Made by a program: the position numbers and the translations under genes. From the NCBI GenBank assembly GCA_028023455.1, contig JAQFVV010012420.1, forward strand, positions 7,519,194 to 7,583,193: a DNA stretch of 64,000 nucleotides. The letters are read 5' to 3'. The notes beneath the pieces were generated by a model. The model worked only from the letters and a program-made list of their open reading frames with translations, made no database searches and was not told the origin of the DNA. Source of the DNA: Epiperipatus broadwayi (lineage: Eukaryota; Onychophora; Udeonychophora; Euonychophora; Peripatidae). Shown piece by piece: positions 38,484 to 51,415 of this stretch; positions within the stretch are counted from its first letter, which is position 1, and each line of letters starts with the position of its first letter.

Positions 38484-39837
38484 TTTGGACTCCATTTTAA
38501 TTTGGATAAATCCTCTGCCTGGAGAATTAATACAGGCACTAATATAGCCTCCCAGTTTACAGACAAACCTCATAATTTTTTTGAATTTCCAGTATTCAAT
38601 TCCCATTCGGCTATGAGAAAATCTATTCAAAAGATGATTTTCAATGTAGCACAGAAAACTACTAATGCTCTCTCCAAAGTCTATATGCTGATTCATGCCA
38701 AAATCTCCTTAATTAATATTTTAATATTTCTTAAAATTAACTATTATATGCTAGTCATCAATTTCATTAACAACTTTATTTAAAAAATTAACTCTTTATG
38801 TTCCAAGCTTATCTGGAATAAAAAAATTGCAGCCATCAGCCTAAGAAATCTGGAAAAGCATTCTAAGTTCAACAGACTATCTCTACATTTCATTAATACC
38901 CTCTTTATTCAAAAATTTTTCAATACTGTAGATAATATCAAAACAAATTATCCTAATGCCATGTTTTTTACCCAAATTGTCCCTACTGATCGGCCTCCAC
39001 CAAAAAAGAATGATTGGCTTACATCTATAATCTCCTCAATTAATAAAAATATAAACATAGTGGACCACACATTTATGAAGATCAATTTCTGGGAGGTATA
39101 TAACCTCATCCATATTAATAGCACTGCAAATCCTGCTATACTTAACATTAGCAACAATATCTTCATCAGAAAATTCAAGTACTGGCATGTGGAGCCAAAA
39201 TATCTGGATTTTCTCTTAAAGATTAACTTAGAAGCTCTACCTACAAACCATCTTCTCTCTTACAGAAATGGAATTGCAAAAATAAATTCTATTTGTCAGC
39301 TCTGTCTTAATGCAAATGAAACTGTCAATCATCTGTTTTCACAGTGTTAAGCACTTCAAACTCACAGGAATGTGATTCTTGCAATATCCAAATTGAAGAA
39401 GCATACATCATTACTTCTAATTGATGGCATTAAAAGCAGATTCTTCCCAGCAATAAGGATGGCTACCCTCTTATTATTTACAATCTGGTCCATCAGATGC
39501 AAATTAATATTCAATACTTTGATTAATAATAACCATGAACTTTTCTTATCCTTGATGAACAAAATTAAAGAAATAGAAAAATCCCCCCCTCCCAACATAT
39601 TTACGGCCACCTGGAGCCTAATCTCTCTTCCCAACAGGCCTTTGATATGAAGAAACAACTGTATCATAAGTATTCAAGAAATAATTGATTTATTATTAAT
39701 AATTTATACTTGTTTTAATAAGTGAACTGTTTTTATTGGGGGTGGGGGATGTTATTTTCTTGATTTTATTTAATGTATTCTTGTAGACATAAATGAAAAA
39801 ATAAATTTTGACATTTTATTTATTAAAAAAAAAAAAA
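38484..39837 (+). mobile_element. 5'-truncated L1/Tx1-like LINE
   Basis: A single reading frame runs from about 38,502 to 39,650 and contains only two internal stops. A 3' untranslated part follows, ending in 13 A (39,825-39,837). The frame covers the C-terminal third of an ORF2-like reverse transcriptase, downstream of the catalytic YADD region, which is missing. The 5' end is lost at about 38,484, where an in-frame stop and AT-rich DNA begin. Such 5' truncation with a poly-A tail is typical of target-primed insertion. A possible degenerate target duplication (GCACAAATACAATC / GCAAAATCTAATC) was seen but is weak. It lies in the same strand as the host gene, inside its 12-kb intron. Confidence 0.88.
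38502..39650 (+). pseudogene. LINE ORF2 C-terminal fragment, two in-frame stops
   Basis: About 382 codons in one frame, with TAA at 38,781 and TAA at 39,348, ending at TGA (39,648). After the first stop comes KINSLCSKLIWNKK, the position and pattern seen after the thumb region in L1/Tx1-type ORF2 (a short Ile-Asn/Lys start, then Phe/Leu-Ile-Trp-Asn/Lys). Before it, HAKISLINILIFLKINYYML matches the usual Leu-Ile-(x)n-Pro/Leu-Lys-(x)-Tyr-Tyr pattern. The Cys/His motif CQLCLNANETVNHLFSQC (ends 39,347) is the C-x2-C...H-x4-C zinc-knuckle of many LINE ORF2 proteins. The low number of stops suggests a fairly young insertion. Confidence 0.88.
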
Positions 39838-40091
39838 GCAAAATCTAATCTACTTAGCATACATAACAAATTTAATAATTGCAAAACTATTTGAAGTCTC
39901 TAACATTTGGCTATATTTTTAAATAAGTGAGATTAAAATTTATTCAATGAAAAATTTTATCAGCTTTAGAAAGTAAGCAATTAATTATTTTTTTATGAAA
40001 TTGTTTGATGATGATGATCATAAAGGCTTGCTTCCACTTCCAAAACAAATGTCCAATATATTTGTCTGAAGATTTGTAATGATGGTATATT

Positions 40092-40521
40092 ATAAGATGT
40101 GATATGTTGGAGTATTTCCATCATTTATGAGTGAATGTTGAATGTATAGAAAATTTTAAACTTTATTTAAACTTTCCAAATACAAACAACTTGTTATTAA
40201 TAACATACAAATAGACAATACAGGTTAGTAAATTACACAACGTTTCGAGTAGTATTATTCTCCTCTCTTCTTCAGGTGTTGCTGACCGATATGCACAGTG
40301 ACAATATTCGCATAGAAATTGAAAAAAAAAATTGAAGGACTCAGGAGGATTTGATTCAACCCTCATATATAAATATATCAATTTTCTACTAAATGTTGTT
40401 TTTGACAGAATAGCTCAGTTGGTAGAGTGTTTGCCTTAAAAGGTGCGAGTTCACTTTGTTTGTATTTGGAAAGTTTAAATAAAGTTTAAAATTTTTTATA
40501 CATTCAACATATCACATCTTA
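40092..40521. mobile_element. Fold-back MITE containing a tRNA-like stretch
   Basis: TATAAGATGTGATATGTTG near the left end pairs with CAACATATCACATCTTA at the right end. After a ~25-nt insertion on the left, TGTTGAATGTATAGAAAATT and TTTAAACTTTATTTAAACTT followed by TCCAAATACAAACAA pair with the right arm. The 11-mer AAATGTCCAAT occurs at 40,047-40,057 and 40,521-40,531, a possible target duplication. The 72-codon minus frame inside it is short and unrecognised. Confidence 0.75.
40405..40458 (+). other. tRNA-like sequence inside the fold-back element
   Basis: AATAGCTCAGTTGGTAGAG is an excellent match to a tRNA 5' half with D-arm and A box. About 20 nt later GCGAGTTCACT resembles the T-arm/B box, then similarity fades. 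The acceptor and full T-arm are not complete, so this is a tRNA-derived remnant and not a working tRNA gene. Confidence 0.65.
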
Positions 40522-41998
40522 AATGTCCAATGGTTTCTCTATAGCTAAATGTGGCTGGCTTTAAGTGATCACAATGGCAAATTAAATACTTAAAACTTAT
40601 AAAGTTTATTTGATTAACTTTTTGTCATGTTTGCTTTTATATTGTATCACACAGGATTGAAAAATGGTGGATTCGAACTCTTCTTTGACTCAATTATACA
40701 ATTTGTACATAAAATTTTTATCATGTTGTCACAGCAAACAATTTCATCCAAATGATAAAGTTCTTCTTGTTGCTTTCTGTGTGACAAAATTAGGCATATT
40801 ACATTACATTTTACATATATAAAAATTTTAAAATAAAATTATTATACAGATAAATATACAATTATTTACATTTATTGTGATACCAAATAATATATTAATA
40901 CTTTATTCAAATAAATAAAATTTAATTTTTAAATGGACCACCATTCTCCTACCATATAAAATTTTTACTGAATTTTCTATTATTCCTATGGCTTTATACT
41001 TAATGTATTTTTAATCTCTAAAGAACATCACTTTATTATTGCTGGTCATAAAAACACACATATATATGCATTTAAATGTCATGTGTAGTTGTTTGTTTAC
41101 AGTGATTTTAAGTCTGATATTAATCACTGCATTTATGATTATGTTGTGATCAATTTTGTCATTTTAATAAAGGACATTAGTGTAATGCAGAATTGGTAAC
41201 TTAATTTTGTTAAGGAATTTTGAATTTAACTGTGATTTTATAATTTTGATAGATGTTTTTAGACTTGTTTTAAACTATGTTTTTGATTAGGGATATCCCT
41301 TACCAATGTTATACTCATATATATAACATAACTTGAAAATTACAAAAAAAAACCATTAAGCTGATTATTTTTAATATTGGACTAATGGGGTTACTATCAC
41401 GATATATAGTTTTAATATTAATAATGTTATCCAAGTGTATAAAATTGTAAATGAATAATCTGGGAAGTTCTTTTTAAAATAATATTTGCATGGGGTACAG
41501 GTTTTTATAATTTATATTGTAATTTAAAATATTTAATTATAATTAATTCATTAACTATAAATTTATTAGTTAATTTATTGAAAAAATAAACTCCATATTT
41601 ATATTTTTACAAAAAAAATATATTTATTAGTGGCTAAAAAAATGTTTTTAATCCTTCTGTATTTCTTAAGATTTATTCATTCTCCCTGGTAATGTTTAGT
41701 ATATTACAGCTTTTAACTTTTGTTTAAATCATTATTGTAGATCAGAATTCAATAAATTGAACCTGCTTTGGTAATAATATGCATTTGCCAATGGTAAAAA
41801 TACTAATTCATATTTGAATTTTGGGAAATATTAAAAAATGAGATCACAATGGCAACAAAAGACATTTTCATTATTGAACAATTGCTAAAGTAGAATAATT
41901 TCAGAAAGGGAATGAAATCGTTTTTTAATTGAAATTTGTTTTCAAAATGCAAATAAAAAATATTAATCTCTAATAAATCTACCAAATTCTGCTTTAAA

Positions 41999-42142
41999 AT
42001 ATTAAAATTGTTCGTCTTGCATTGTTAGCCGAGAGGTATCACAGCCGTCATGCAAGCAAGTAGTTGGTTGCAGACGAGTGTGGGTTCGCGTCCCGGCAGA
42101 TGCTATGACATATGAAAAAAAAATATATATATTAAAATTGTT
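41999..42142 (+). mobile_element. SINE family S1 with 14-bp target duplication
   Basis: ATATTAAAATTGTT at 41,999-42,012 and again at 42,129-42,142 flanks the body (42,013-42,128). The body has GTTAGCCGAGAGGT (A box), AGCAAGTAGTTGGTTGCAGA, GTGGGTTCGCGTCCCGGC (B box) and TGCTATGACATATG followed by A-runs. This is a tRNA-derived SINE of about 115 bp with a Leu/Ser-tRNA-like head. The clean duplication and near-consensus boxes indicate a recent insertion mobilised by a LINE. Confidence 0.92.
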
Positions 42143-45100
42143 TTCTAATTTTTAGAATATCTCAAATTATTTTTAGATAATGACAGCAATTATGTATTTT
42201 TCATAAGATGGACTGATCAGAGCACCATGATTTCTTTGTCAATGTTACAGTAGAAGTTATTATCTATTTTTAAAAATAAAATATGCAGATATGAAAACAA
42301 TGTATAATGTATTTTTTTGATTTTTAATAATAAATATACAAATATTGTGAAAAATAATCATGAAACTTTACAAAAAAAATAATGTTTTTAGTTATTTTAA
42401 AAAATGATCTTAAAATAATCTTGCAAATAGTGTGAACACTGGTTATAAAGGAATAAAACAGTCAAAGAAAAGAAAGCTGTGTTTAAAACTGTATTGCTTT
42501 GCTGCTATTAGCTGGTCTGTTTTTATTTTTTGTAAAATTAAAAAAAAATCAATATTTTTAAACAACCACAAGTTTATGAATTTAAAAAATAAATAAATAG
42601 TAAAATAAAAAATATGATTACAACATTTTTTTCCTCAATTTTTTTGACTGAAAACCTCCATCTTAATGTTCTGTAGAGATTGAATTATTGCTTACATTGA
42701 TTATTATAATCTTTATTTTCTTATCAATAAGTTAGTAAATGTTCTTAATTGTGCATTACCTTTCTTTTTTGAAATTATATTGAACATTGTTATCCATCTT
42801 TATTTGAATTTTTTTTTTGACAAACAAAAACAAATGTTTTACTTGTCAAAAAGTGTAAAAATATCAGTCAATGCAGTAACTGATTGCCAAAAGCAGAAGA
42901 CACAACTTTCCCAACTATTAAAATTATATTTTTATTATTCAGTAATAACTTTATATTTGATTTCCAATAATTTCAAGTTGCAATTAAACTAATAAAGATT
43001 ATATGAATTAGAAGTTTTTTATAGTAATTCATCAAACTTTGTAATATTATAAAAAGATAGACACAACAATTGATTTGAAATACATACTCATGACTTATTA
43101 TGAAGACATATATATATATTGAAAATAAAAATTATTGAAACTCAATATATTAACTAGGTTAATTATAAATTAGTTTTTCAAATTAATGGAAAATGCAGAT
43201 AATTCAATCTTACGTCACAACAATTTATCATTCTGATAAAAAATGGAAGGTTTTTTTTTTACGTACTGATATTTATTAATTTATCTGTTTATAAGCAGAT
43301 AGTTTAACTATTAAAAAAAGTTATTTCTTTTATTAAGCAATAAAAACTGAAAACTCATAATGTAGTTCTGTCTACTTTCATAACATTATTAATTCTATAT
43401 TTTTGATTTAAGAGCTACATTGTAAACTTTAAGTTTGTAAATCTATTATCAATTCATTTCAGTTATTCACATGAAATTAAAGAAATGTATACATTAATAA
43501 AATGTCTTATTTTCATTAGATTTTTTCTCTACTTAATATTTGAAACACATTTTTAATTTTTTATTTAGAAATGTAATAAATTTTCATTAACTAATGCATA
43601 TTTAAAACAATGTTTATTATTAAATAAAAAATAATCAAATGACTTATTGCACTGGGAATTCATAGGAAGTTGCTGCTGGAAATTACAGAATTGAAGCCTT
43701 GGTCATTAGACTTTGAGTACCAGCCCCTATTACTTCATCACTGTACTAAACCAAACAGTGAATTGTATTTTATTGATTTGATCATAACTAAAATATAAAT
43801 TATTTTAACGTTCTTCAAAAAATGCAAAAGCAGGTGCTGACGATACTTTTCGACTGATAAATTTGTTTGATTTTTTTCTCCCCTTTTTCTTGTAAGAAAA
43901 AAAAAGTTATGATAAAAAGTTTGATTTAAATTAAAAATTATGAATATATCATTGTGATTATAAACAGAATATTCAAATATGTTGAATGTAGTGATTCTAC
44001 CAATACAAATGCTCTATTAATTCTTAAATGTGTGAATACTTGAGAACTCTGAGTGTATATGTCAGTCAATATTTTATAATTTAATGCAATGATAAAAGTT
44101 TTCAGGTTGAATCTCAGCTAAATAAAATAAAACAATCTTATTTTGATTAATAGAGTAAAACTAATATGTTCCAGTAGAATAATAGATGATTGAACTTCCT
44201 GAGCTTCTGTTTTAATTTTATATATATATATAGTGTTTCTTAAGAACAACTTTAGAAAATTACTGTATTTTTTAAACAGGGGTATCTGAATAAAGGAGAA
44301 CAAATCCAAATAATTCTATGAAAAATATTCTGTGTGCTGCTAAAAAAAAGATTAAGATTTTCAGGCATAATTCTAAATTGCAAGTTTAAAATTTTTCATA
44401 TGCAGATTTGAACTCAACTTTTAGAAAATTAAATTCAAAATAATCTGCTAGAACTTCAACCAATTTCATTTAAATAGGTAATTAAAGAAAAAATCCTTAA
44501 ATATTAAATTGTGTACCTTGAATGTTTTCGTTTAGTTCAACTATTCAATGAAACAAAAGTGTCGAAAAAGAATTTGCTACAATTTTAAAGTATGTATATA
44601 GCCTTCATGTAATCTCTATTTCTGTAATTATCAAACAAAAGTAATCTCCATATATTTTTAAATATGCAGGCATCACTGAAAAAGCTAGAACTGATAATAT
44701 TTTATTTGCATTTTATTGAGTACATAATGCACTTTCTTTTAACTTCATTAACTGTGTGTTTAAGTGATATGAAAATAATGGGAACATACTTATGCAAGTA
44801 TATTATCATCATTTTTAATCTTTATCCATCCACTGTAGGATCAATGTATTTCCAAGTTTAATCTAGTTTCTTCATTGCATAATCTCTCATCTCTGTATCA
44901 TTCCAACAAACTTTATTAGTCTATCCATTTATCTTACATTTCTCGGGATCTGATTTTAGACTTTCAATTAATTATCTGTTTTTATTCTTATTAGAGAAAT
45001 AAATAATAAATATGGTCAAAGTTAGGTTAAAATAAATTCATTTATTAACTTGCTGAATTAACTTTTGCAGTTACCTAATATACATGCAATTATGCAAATA

Positions 45101-45309
45101 TCTTGAACACTGCCAAGTTTAATTTTTTATAATTAGAATTACTATTACACTCTGGTAATTAACTACCAGTTATGTTTTGAAACAGATATTCTATGTCGAA
45201 AGTTAACTCAGCAGATTAATAAACGAATTTATTTAAACCTTACTTTGGCCATACTTATTATTTATTTCTCTATTACATATTTTTTATAGTTTTAAACTTC
45301 TGCTTTACT
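42143..45309. other. AT-rich intronic stretch, nothing recognised
   Basis: Several short frames of AT-rich codons occur (for example 42,780-42,992 and 44,664-44,861) without splice sites or recognisable composition. A locally G+C-richer patch at about 43,655-43,765 might be a decayed SINE but has no clear boxes. Confidence 0.5.
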
Positions 45310-45960
45310 CAATTCTACTAGCAATAGTATCAGCCCATCTCTGTTTCAGTCTCTTAATTGATTGAATAATATCAAGAATATTCTTCTCTCATCCTCATAT
45401 TTTGCTTTTGATCCCTTTTTGTTTTTTCTAGCCATGTTTCTTTATATTCTGTTAAGTGATTTGAAGCCCTCTGATTGTTTTTCAGATAGATAGACATATT
45501 TCTATTTAATATTATATCTATGAAAAACCTTCCCCATCTAAGTTTAATTGTATGATTAATTTCATCTTTCTGTGTTAATAATACGATCAAGATATTTGTA
45601 GTTTTTAACTTCTATTTTATGATTATCAATTTTTATTTTCTTCTGTGAAAATCAAAGATCATTATTTTAATTTTTTTTATCATTTATCTTTAGTCCTATA
45701 CTTTTGAATTCATCTTATATATAACTTGCAATGTATTTTTGAATACTATTTATTGAAAAATGGAACTCCTCTTTCAAAGTGTAATAACAAAAATAATATG
45801 TATGCATTTTATTTCCTTAGCAATAAAGTATTTTGAAGATATAAAGTCGTTCTATTGTATATCCTTATCAATGTTAATATTCTTAGGGTCATCATGTAAT
45901 ATAATCTCTGTTATTGCATTTTAATAAATATTTTTTTCTATATATCTATCGTTCAAAGCT
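45310..45960 (-). pseudogene. RTE-like LINE reverse transcriptase fragment
   Basis: Reading the minus strand, one frame gives KIKIDNHKIEVKNYKYLD (about 45,650-45,580). After a one-base shift DEINHTIKLRWGRF follows, then YKETWLEKTKRDQKQNM (about 45,440-45,390). After another shift SIKRLKQRWADTIAS appears (about 45,365-45,318). This order is that of RTE/Jockey-type reverse transcriptases downstream of the catalytic Asp pair: the IxLGW-type segment, the ETW-LT segment, then IKxLKWRWAGH-like sequence. A possible remnant of the DD region lies near 45,890. Frameshifts and stops show it is dead. The part above about 45,700 is only inferred. Confidence 0.75.
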
Positions 45961-46393
45961 ATCACTCTTATATAACATCCTATATTTTTAAAACGAAAAT
46001 TCTATAATATATTGAAATCTGCTCAGAAAGAAAGAACTATTTTAAAAATCTTTTTTATGGGATATATTTGTTGTGCAATTATTTTCTATTTTAGAATCAA
46101 CTTTTTTAGCTATAAAATTATTGACTGATAAATAAGTATTTAACTATTTAAATTTAAAGAGTAATTCAAGATTTAAAAACATTTTAAATTTCTCATTATC
46201 TTGGCATTAACAAGTCCAGTAAGTATTACTTTCTTATCTATTCTTTTTTAGAGATCTCTTGGAAAGGATTTTACCAAGAAATTGATTGCTTTATCTTTTT
46301 ATGCATAATTTATTTTTTTTATGATTAATTATATGTCTATTTAAAAAAATGTTTTTACTGTATATGTTATTTTATTTTTTTTATTTTTTTAAG

Positions 46394-46680
46394 GAAAAGA
46401 ACGTCCTTTTCGATTCTTCCTACAATTGCTGCTTCAAGCGATAACTTGGATAATATGTCAGATACTAGTAAAGATGGTGATGATTTTAGTGATGGTTATG
46501 GAGAAATTACGAAATCTAAAAGTGATAGTTTTATTAAAGCTGCTCTGACTGGAAGGAGAGAAGAAAGAGCAAGTGATAAGCACGCTCTACTAAATAACAT
46601 AAACGTAAAAAAGACCCTCCTATCAGATTCAGGATCAGAAAAACCAGATTATGGAACCATCTCAACTGGCAGAAAGTCAG
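46394..46680 (+). CDS. Internal exon of the same Ser/Asp-rich protein
   Basis: A long pyrimidine tract precedes the acceptor (TTTTTTTAAG, AG at 46,392-93) and the donor is near consensus (TCAG|GTAAGA, intron from 46,681). The 287 nt consist of one base, 95 sense codons and one base. With the two bases from the preceding exon the junction codon is GGG and the frame is open throughout. It encodes KRTSFSILPTIAASSDNLD, then an Asp/Ser-rich segment, KSDSFIKAALTGRREERAS, and SDSGSEKPDYGTIS. Several Arg/Lys-x-x-Ser sites could be phosphorylated. No membrane helix, coiled coil or catalytic motif is seen. The family is not recognised; a scaffold or signalling protein linker is possible but unproven. 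Confidence 0.88.
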
Positions 46681-49600
46681 GTAAGACGGAGACTTGGGTA
46701 TGAACCTGGATGGTCATTGATTTCATTGATGATATAATGCCTGACTTCAGTGAATCATGCATGTTGGCGCTGCATTGACTTTTACTTATCCAGTTTGCCA
46801 TCACACCGAAACATTGATTTTATAATGGCTGTCAACAAGTTGTTAATAAAATCCATTCATGGATACAGTTAATATGTTAAAGGATTTTAAAATTTATAAA
46901 TAGGAAAAAGAATGCTAAATTATTTTATAAGTAAACTTTTTTGCAGTTACTTATAAATTGAAAAAAAAAAGGATTTTAATCAAATGGATGATCCAGGCCT
47001 TTTGCACTATGCATTGACTTTGTAAATATGTTATATTCCTCTTTTATCCCTCTATTCTTTATTTTGTTCTTTGCATAACATTCCTTGTGTGCGTACATGT
47101 ATAAATAAACACCTATATATATGTACAGACACATTTTCTTTTTTTAATTATTGGTATGCCATTTGCATGCATTTTGTTTTTGATTGTTGTAAGTGTCTTA
47201 GTTTTATGTTTTGCATATATATATATAATTTTATTATGGATTTTATAAACTTTAAAAGAACCATTATTGAATGAAAGATATGTGAAAAATTAAAATAGTC
47301 AAACTATTATTTAAAGGTTTATGCGATTAATCTTGTTCAAATGTCATAAAAATTAAAGGATATTTTTTTAAATTGTTAAAATAATCTCTGTAAATTTATG
47401 AATATAAATTGAAATGAATTATTTTGGGTGGGGTATGATTAGGCTAAACTAAATATATACTTACAGTATTTAAAGTAGTTATTTACATTGTTGTGATAAA
47501 TTAATGTATTGTCATTTATTTTAACGAGATTCTAGTTCACTTTTACAAATAATTTTTTATTAGTTTTCACATTCTTAAGACTTTTTTTTTAAAAAAAAAA
47601 GGGTGTTCTTATATTATTGTTAATCTACTAGTATTATTTAAATAAGATAAATTCTTATTAACAACATTTAATGCATATAACTGATGAACCTAATTATTTT
47701 ATAATAAAGTGTAACACACACACACACATAGCTTCTATATTTATAAGTGACATTAACCTCGATATCTTTTGCCAAAATCTTCTGCTTTAATCTTCTGCTT
47801 TATTCTTAATAGCATTTATTCTTTCTTTTTATATTTCGTTTTTGTGTATCTCTCATTTTTCAATCTTTAATCTAACAACCAATTTTTTTTAATAGAAATT
47901 ATTATTTGTATATATTATTATTACTTTTTAATTTATTTATTTTCAAATATTGTTTTTTTAATATACATGTATGGCATTTATTCCTCGGTTCCGAGGTATC
48001 CATATAAGTTGTTTTAGCTAACCACATAATTAGAAGAAAAAAATGAATATAAAAAGCAACTAATTTTCTATACATTTTAATGTTTTTGTTGAGTATTCAT
48101 ATACGGTATATGTATGTCTGCTTGTATTTTAAACAAGTTTTCAACAAATATCTATACATGTACATAATTTATATGTGTGGGGGGAGAGGGGGGTTGTGGT
48201 ATGGTTTAGAACGAAATAATATGATTATAGTAGACCTTTTAATAATTAAATACCTCATTACTCAGAAAATTAAGCGAATTTTAAGCACTGAAAATGACAG
48301 AGATTAACTTCAATCCAGCGTACTTTAGTTCTTAAATCCAAAAGTTTGCCACTGTATAAAATCGTGCCCTAATTCATACTCAAAATGTTGTAAATCAACA
48401 CAGATACTTTCTTCAAGCTCAATAAAGCAAATCTGGAATATTGTGCTAAAGGCAGAGTAGCATAGTTGATGAGGCAGCATTTCAAATTCAATAGTCACGA
48501 ATTTACAGATTACTAATTCAATTTTCATGCTATCTGTAAATGATTAGGCCAGCGGGAATTAAATAAGCTAGGGAAATAATGTCATTTTATACACTGTATT
48601 TTATATTCAACTGCGTATTATCTCTAACAAGTTATCGACCAATTCTTAAGTTACCCCCCTTCCCTACAATATTTGATCTTAAAATATTTAATAAATTTGA
48701 AGGTATTACTGAATTTCATTAGCAATAAGTGATTCTAACTAATATACATATAATAAATCTTTCTTATCTAATATATTTTAACATACATTGCATTTTAATT
48801 AAGTAATAATAATTGAAATTAGTCATTTATGGTGGAAACTAACAAGCTATTTTTTTTTTTACATAACTTAAAATATATAATTATTATATAAATTTATTCC
48901 CAACAACTTGCTCTTATTTTAACACTTAAAACTAAAATAACTATAATAAAAGATTTGTTAGATAAATTCAAAATAATTAAATCTAACATAAACATAATAA
49001 TTGTTAATTCAAATGAAAAATAGTTAAGAAATAAATTCCACAATAAAATAATAAGTTATTAGATATAAAGAACGTTAATTTAAAATAAAATTTCAAGAAT
49101 CAATAAATTTAAAATAACTTTGATAAAATTTTCTAAAATCTTAGAAGAATAGCAGTCAGTCATTCAACAAGTTTTCATGGCAATTTGTAATTATGGTTTA
49201 AATATTTTTATTTCATGTATGTTTTATTTTAGAGTTCTTATATTAGACAACATTCATGATTTAAATTTATGTTGCGGGACACTGTGGTTTTCCTTAATTT
49301 ATCTGTAATTATTTTTATTGCAATTCAGCTTTCACAAATTTTTTCATGATTAGTTTTTTCTAGTGATAATAGTTATTTATATTAGATTAATATATAGTTG
49401 ATTCGATTCTCCTGAGACTATTCCTCCTGTAGTTAGTTCTATGCCTAGAATAGACACAGAAAAGCTAATCAGACATAGGAAAGCTTACCATTGCACTAGG
49501 AAGCATTATATTTATTACATATTAGCTTGTAATTTTTTTCTTTCACAGGCATCTAAGACAACATTAGAGACTAGTACAAAGAATGAGATTAAGAATAAAA

Positions 49601-51008
49601 CAATTTGATCTTTTGTTAATACTTTAATTCCTAAGAAAAAGTCATTCTAGTAAATTTCTATTTCTGAACTGATGAAATATTTATAACAAGGAAATAGTAT
49701 GTTTATAAAAGTAAAATTTAAATTACAATTAAAATTTTAAAAATAATTATTTTTCTTTTGCTAATATATACAATAAAAATTTCTCATTTTTCAAAGTTTT
49801 AATTACATTATGTTAATCCTTAATTAAATGGAATAACTCTATTTCTGTCTAGTTTTTAGTTTGAATTCATAGATTAAAACTCTTTAATTTTCTTACATTG
49901 TGACATTTTCAATTGTTCCATCTGGTGAGAGTTTTTAGAAATGCTCAACCTCTTTGTTCATATAAAATATTTATTTTATTCTAAAACTCAAAAAATTGGA
50001 ATTCATTTCTTTTTAATTCAATTTTATAAATGAATAATGCTCTAAAAAATCATATTTGTCTGTTTTAATATTTAAAAACTGACCTGTAAATACAACAATA
50101 TTTTTATCTTTGCAGATAAAATATAATGAATTCTTTTTTATTTCAAAAATTTTTTTTAATGGGAATGAACAAAGGTGGATTTATGATAACTAACAAATTC
50201 TGCTTTAAAATCTGATTTTTTTTCTTACAAAAATTATCATAGTTGAAAAGATTTTAACATCAAATCAATTCTGACAGATAATGACTTAAAATACACTGTT
50301 ATTTTTTCTTTAAATTATAATCACGTTTATTAACTTCTATTTCTAAAAATAAAACAAAAATGAATAAATTGAAAGTTTAACTGTGTATTTCTTTCTAATA
50401 ATCAACCAAACTAGTATGCAAAAATAATCAAAAATACTTAAAAAATTATATTTCATTATATTTTAAAACCTTCACGTGAAAACTATATGAAAAGGATGTA
50501 AATGCCCTCTGGGAATGTTCTTCAAAGAACAAAGAAGAAGTCTTTTGATCTTAAGCCACAGTCTATACGATTCTGATTTCTTACAGATTTTGTTTTTTTA
50601 ATTTTAACATCAATAAAAGCATTATGTCAAAATGCAATTTTTTTTAAAAAAAACACAGTACTTTTTCTGAGATTTTCTATGATTTTTAGTGACAGTGAGG
50701 GTTTATAATTTAAGTAAATCTTTATCCTTGATTTATTTTAACAAAGGATTATACTCATTTTATTCTAAAAAAAAAAAACTTTCCTTTTTTTTTTCAAAGT
50801 TAAACTGTTTTACTAACATGTTTCTAGTCTCTTTATCTATTTAGTTGCAAAATTTAATTCTATTGTATTAAAACCTTACTTCAGTGCATCTAGTAGCTAT
50901 ACTATATTTTAATGTTAATATATAACATTCATTTTAGTCTTCCTACCTTGCAATATATCTGAAATAAATATGTAATGCATACTTTCATATATATATATAT
51001 ATATATAT
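46681..51008 (+). other. Intron sequence, AT-rich, no firm features
   Basis: In the gene model this is most of a 4.7-kb intron. It contains a CA repeat near 47,714-47,727, a T10A10 palindrome near 47,582-47,600, and a G-run near 48,180. A 67-codon minus-strand frame at 48,325-48,528 lies in a slightly less AT-rich patch and is unrecognised. Confidence 0.5.
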
Positions 51009-51150
51009 AATGATTAATTATTACACACAGTCTTTCTATCTATATAAATACTTTCAGTTAATTACTTCAAAGTCAGTTGAAGAGAGTTAAGTAATTAACT
51101 GAAAGTACTTCTGTGGATTTAAAGACTGTGTGTAATAATTATTCACCATT
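51009..51150. mobile_element. Small fold-back MITE
   Basis: AATTATTACACACAGTCTTT, AAATACTTTCAGTTAATTAC on the left pair with GTAATTAACTGAAAGTACTT, AAAGACTGTGTGTAATAATT on the right; the arms are ~62 nt and the loop ~15 nt. It sits next to a TA microsatellite (about 50,989-51,008). No coding capacity. Confidence 0.8.
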
Positions 51151-51415
51151 ATATTATTTTTATTGTAGCCTGATTTCTCTTTATCACTTAATTATTATTT
51201 TTATTTATAAATCAATTTATCTATTGTCTTAATAATTTAGACAATCATCAAATATTTTTATATTATTAGAAATGTAGCATGTAAACATTCATTTATATTT
51301 TTTTTAATATTTAGTAATAAAACTGGATATCATTATCTTTAATTTACACTTCAATCTACATTTATTTTTTTCTAAAATAAATAAATCTTTGTATTTTATA
51401 TATTTATAACTTTAG

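Noticed and set aside
39362-39667. 101-codon minus-strand frame and the minus frames at 38,475-38,696 and 38,948-39,178
   Set aside because: They are antisense shadows of the LINE reading frame on the + strand.
40405-40458. A functional tRNA gene
   Set aside because: The acceptor stem and T-arm do not pair and the sequence is embedded in a fold-back element.
48325-48528. 67-codon minus-strand frame, thought of as a mariner-type transposase piece
   Set aside because: The LPH near its start is not followed by the mariner PYSPDLAPSD-type block, and no DDE context is visible.
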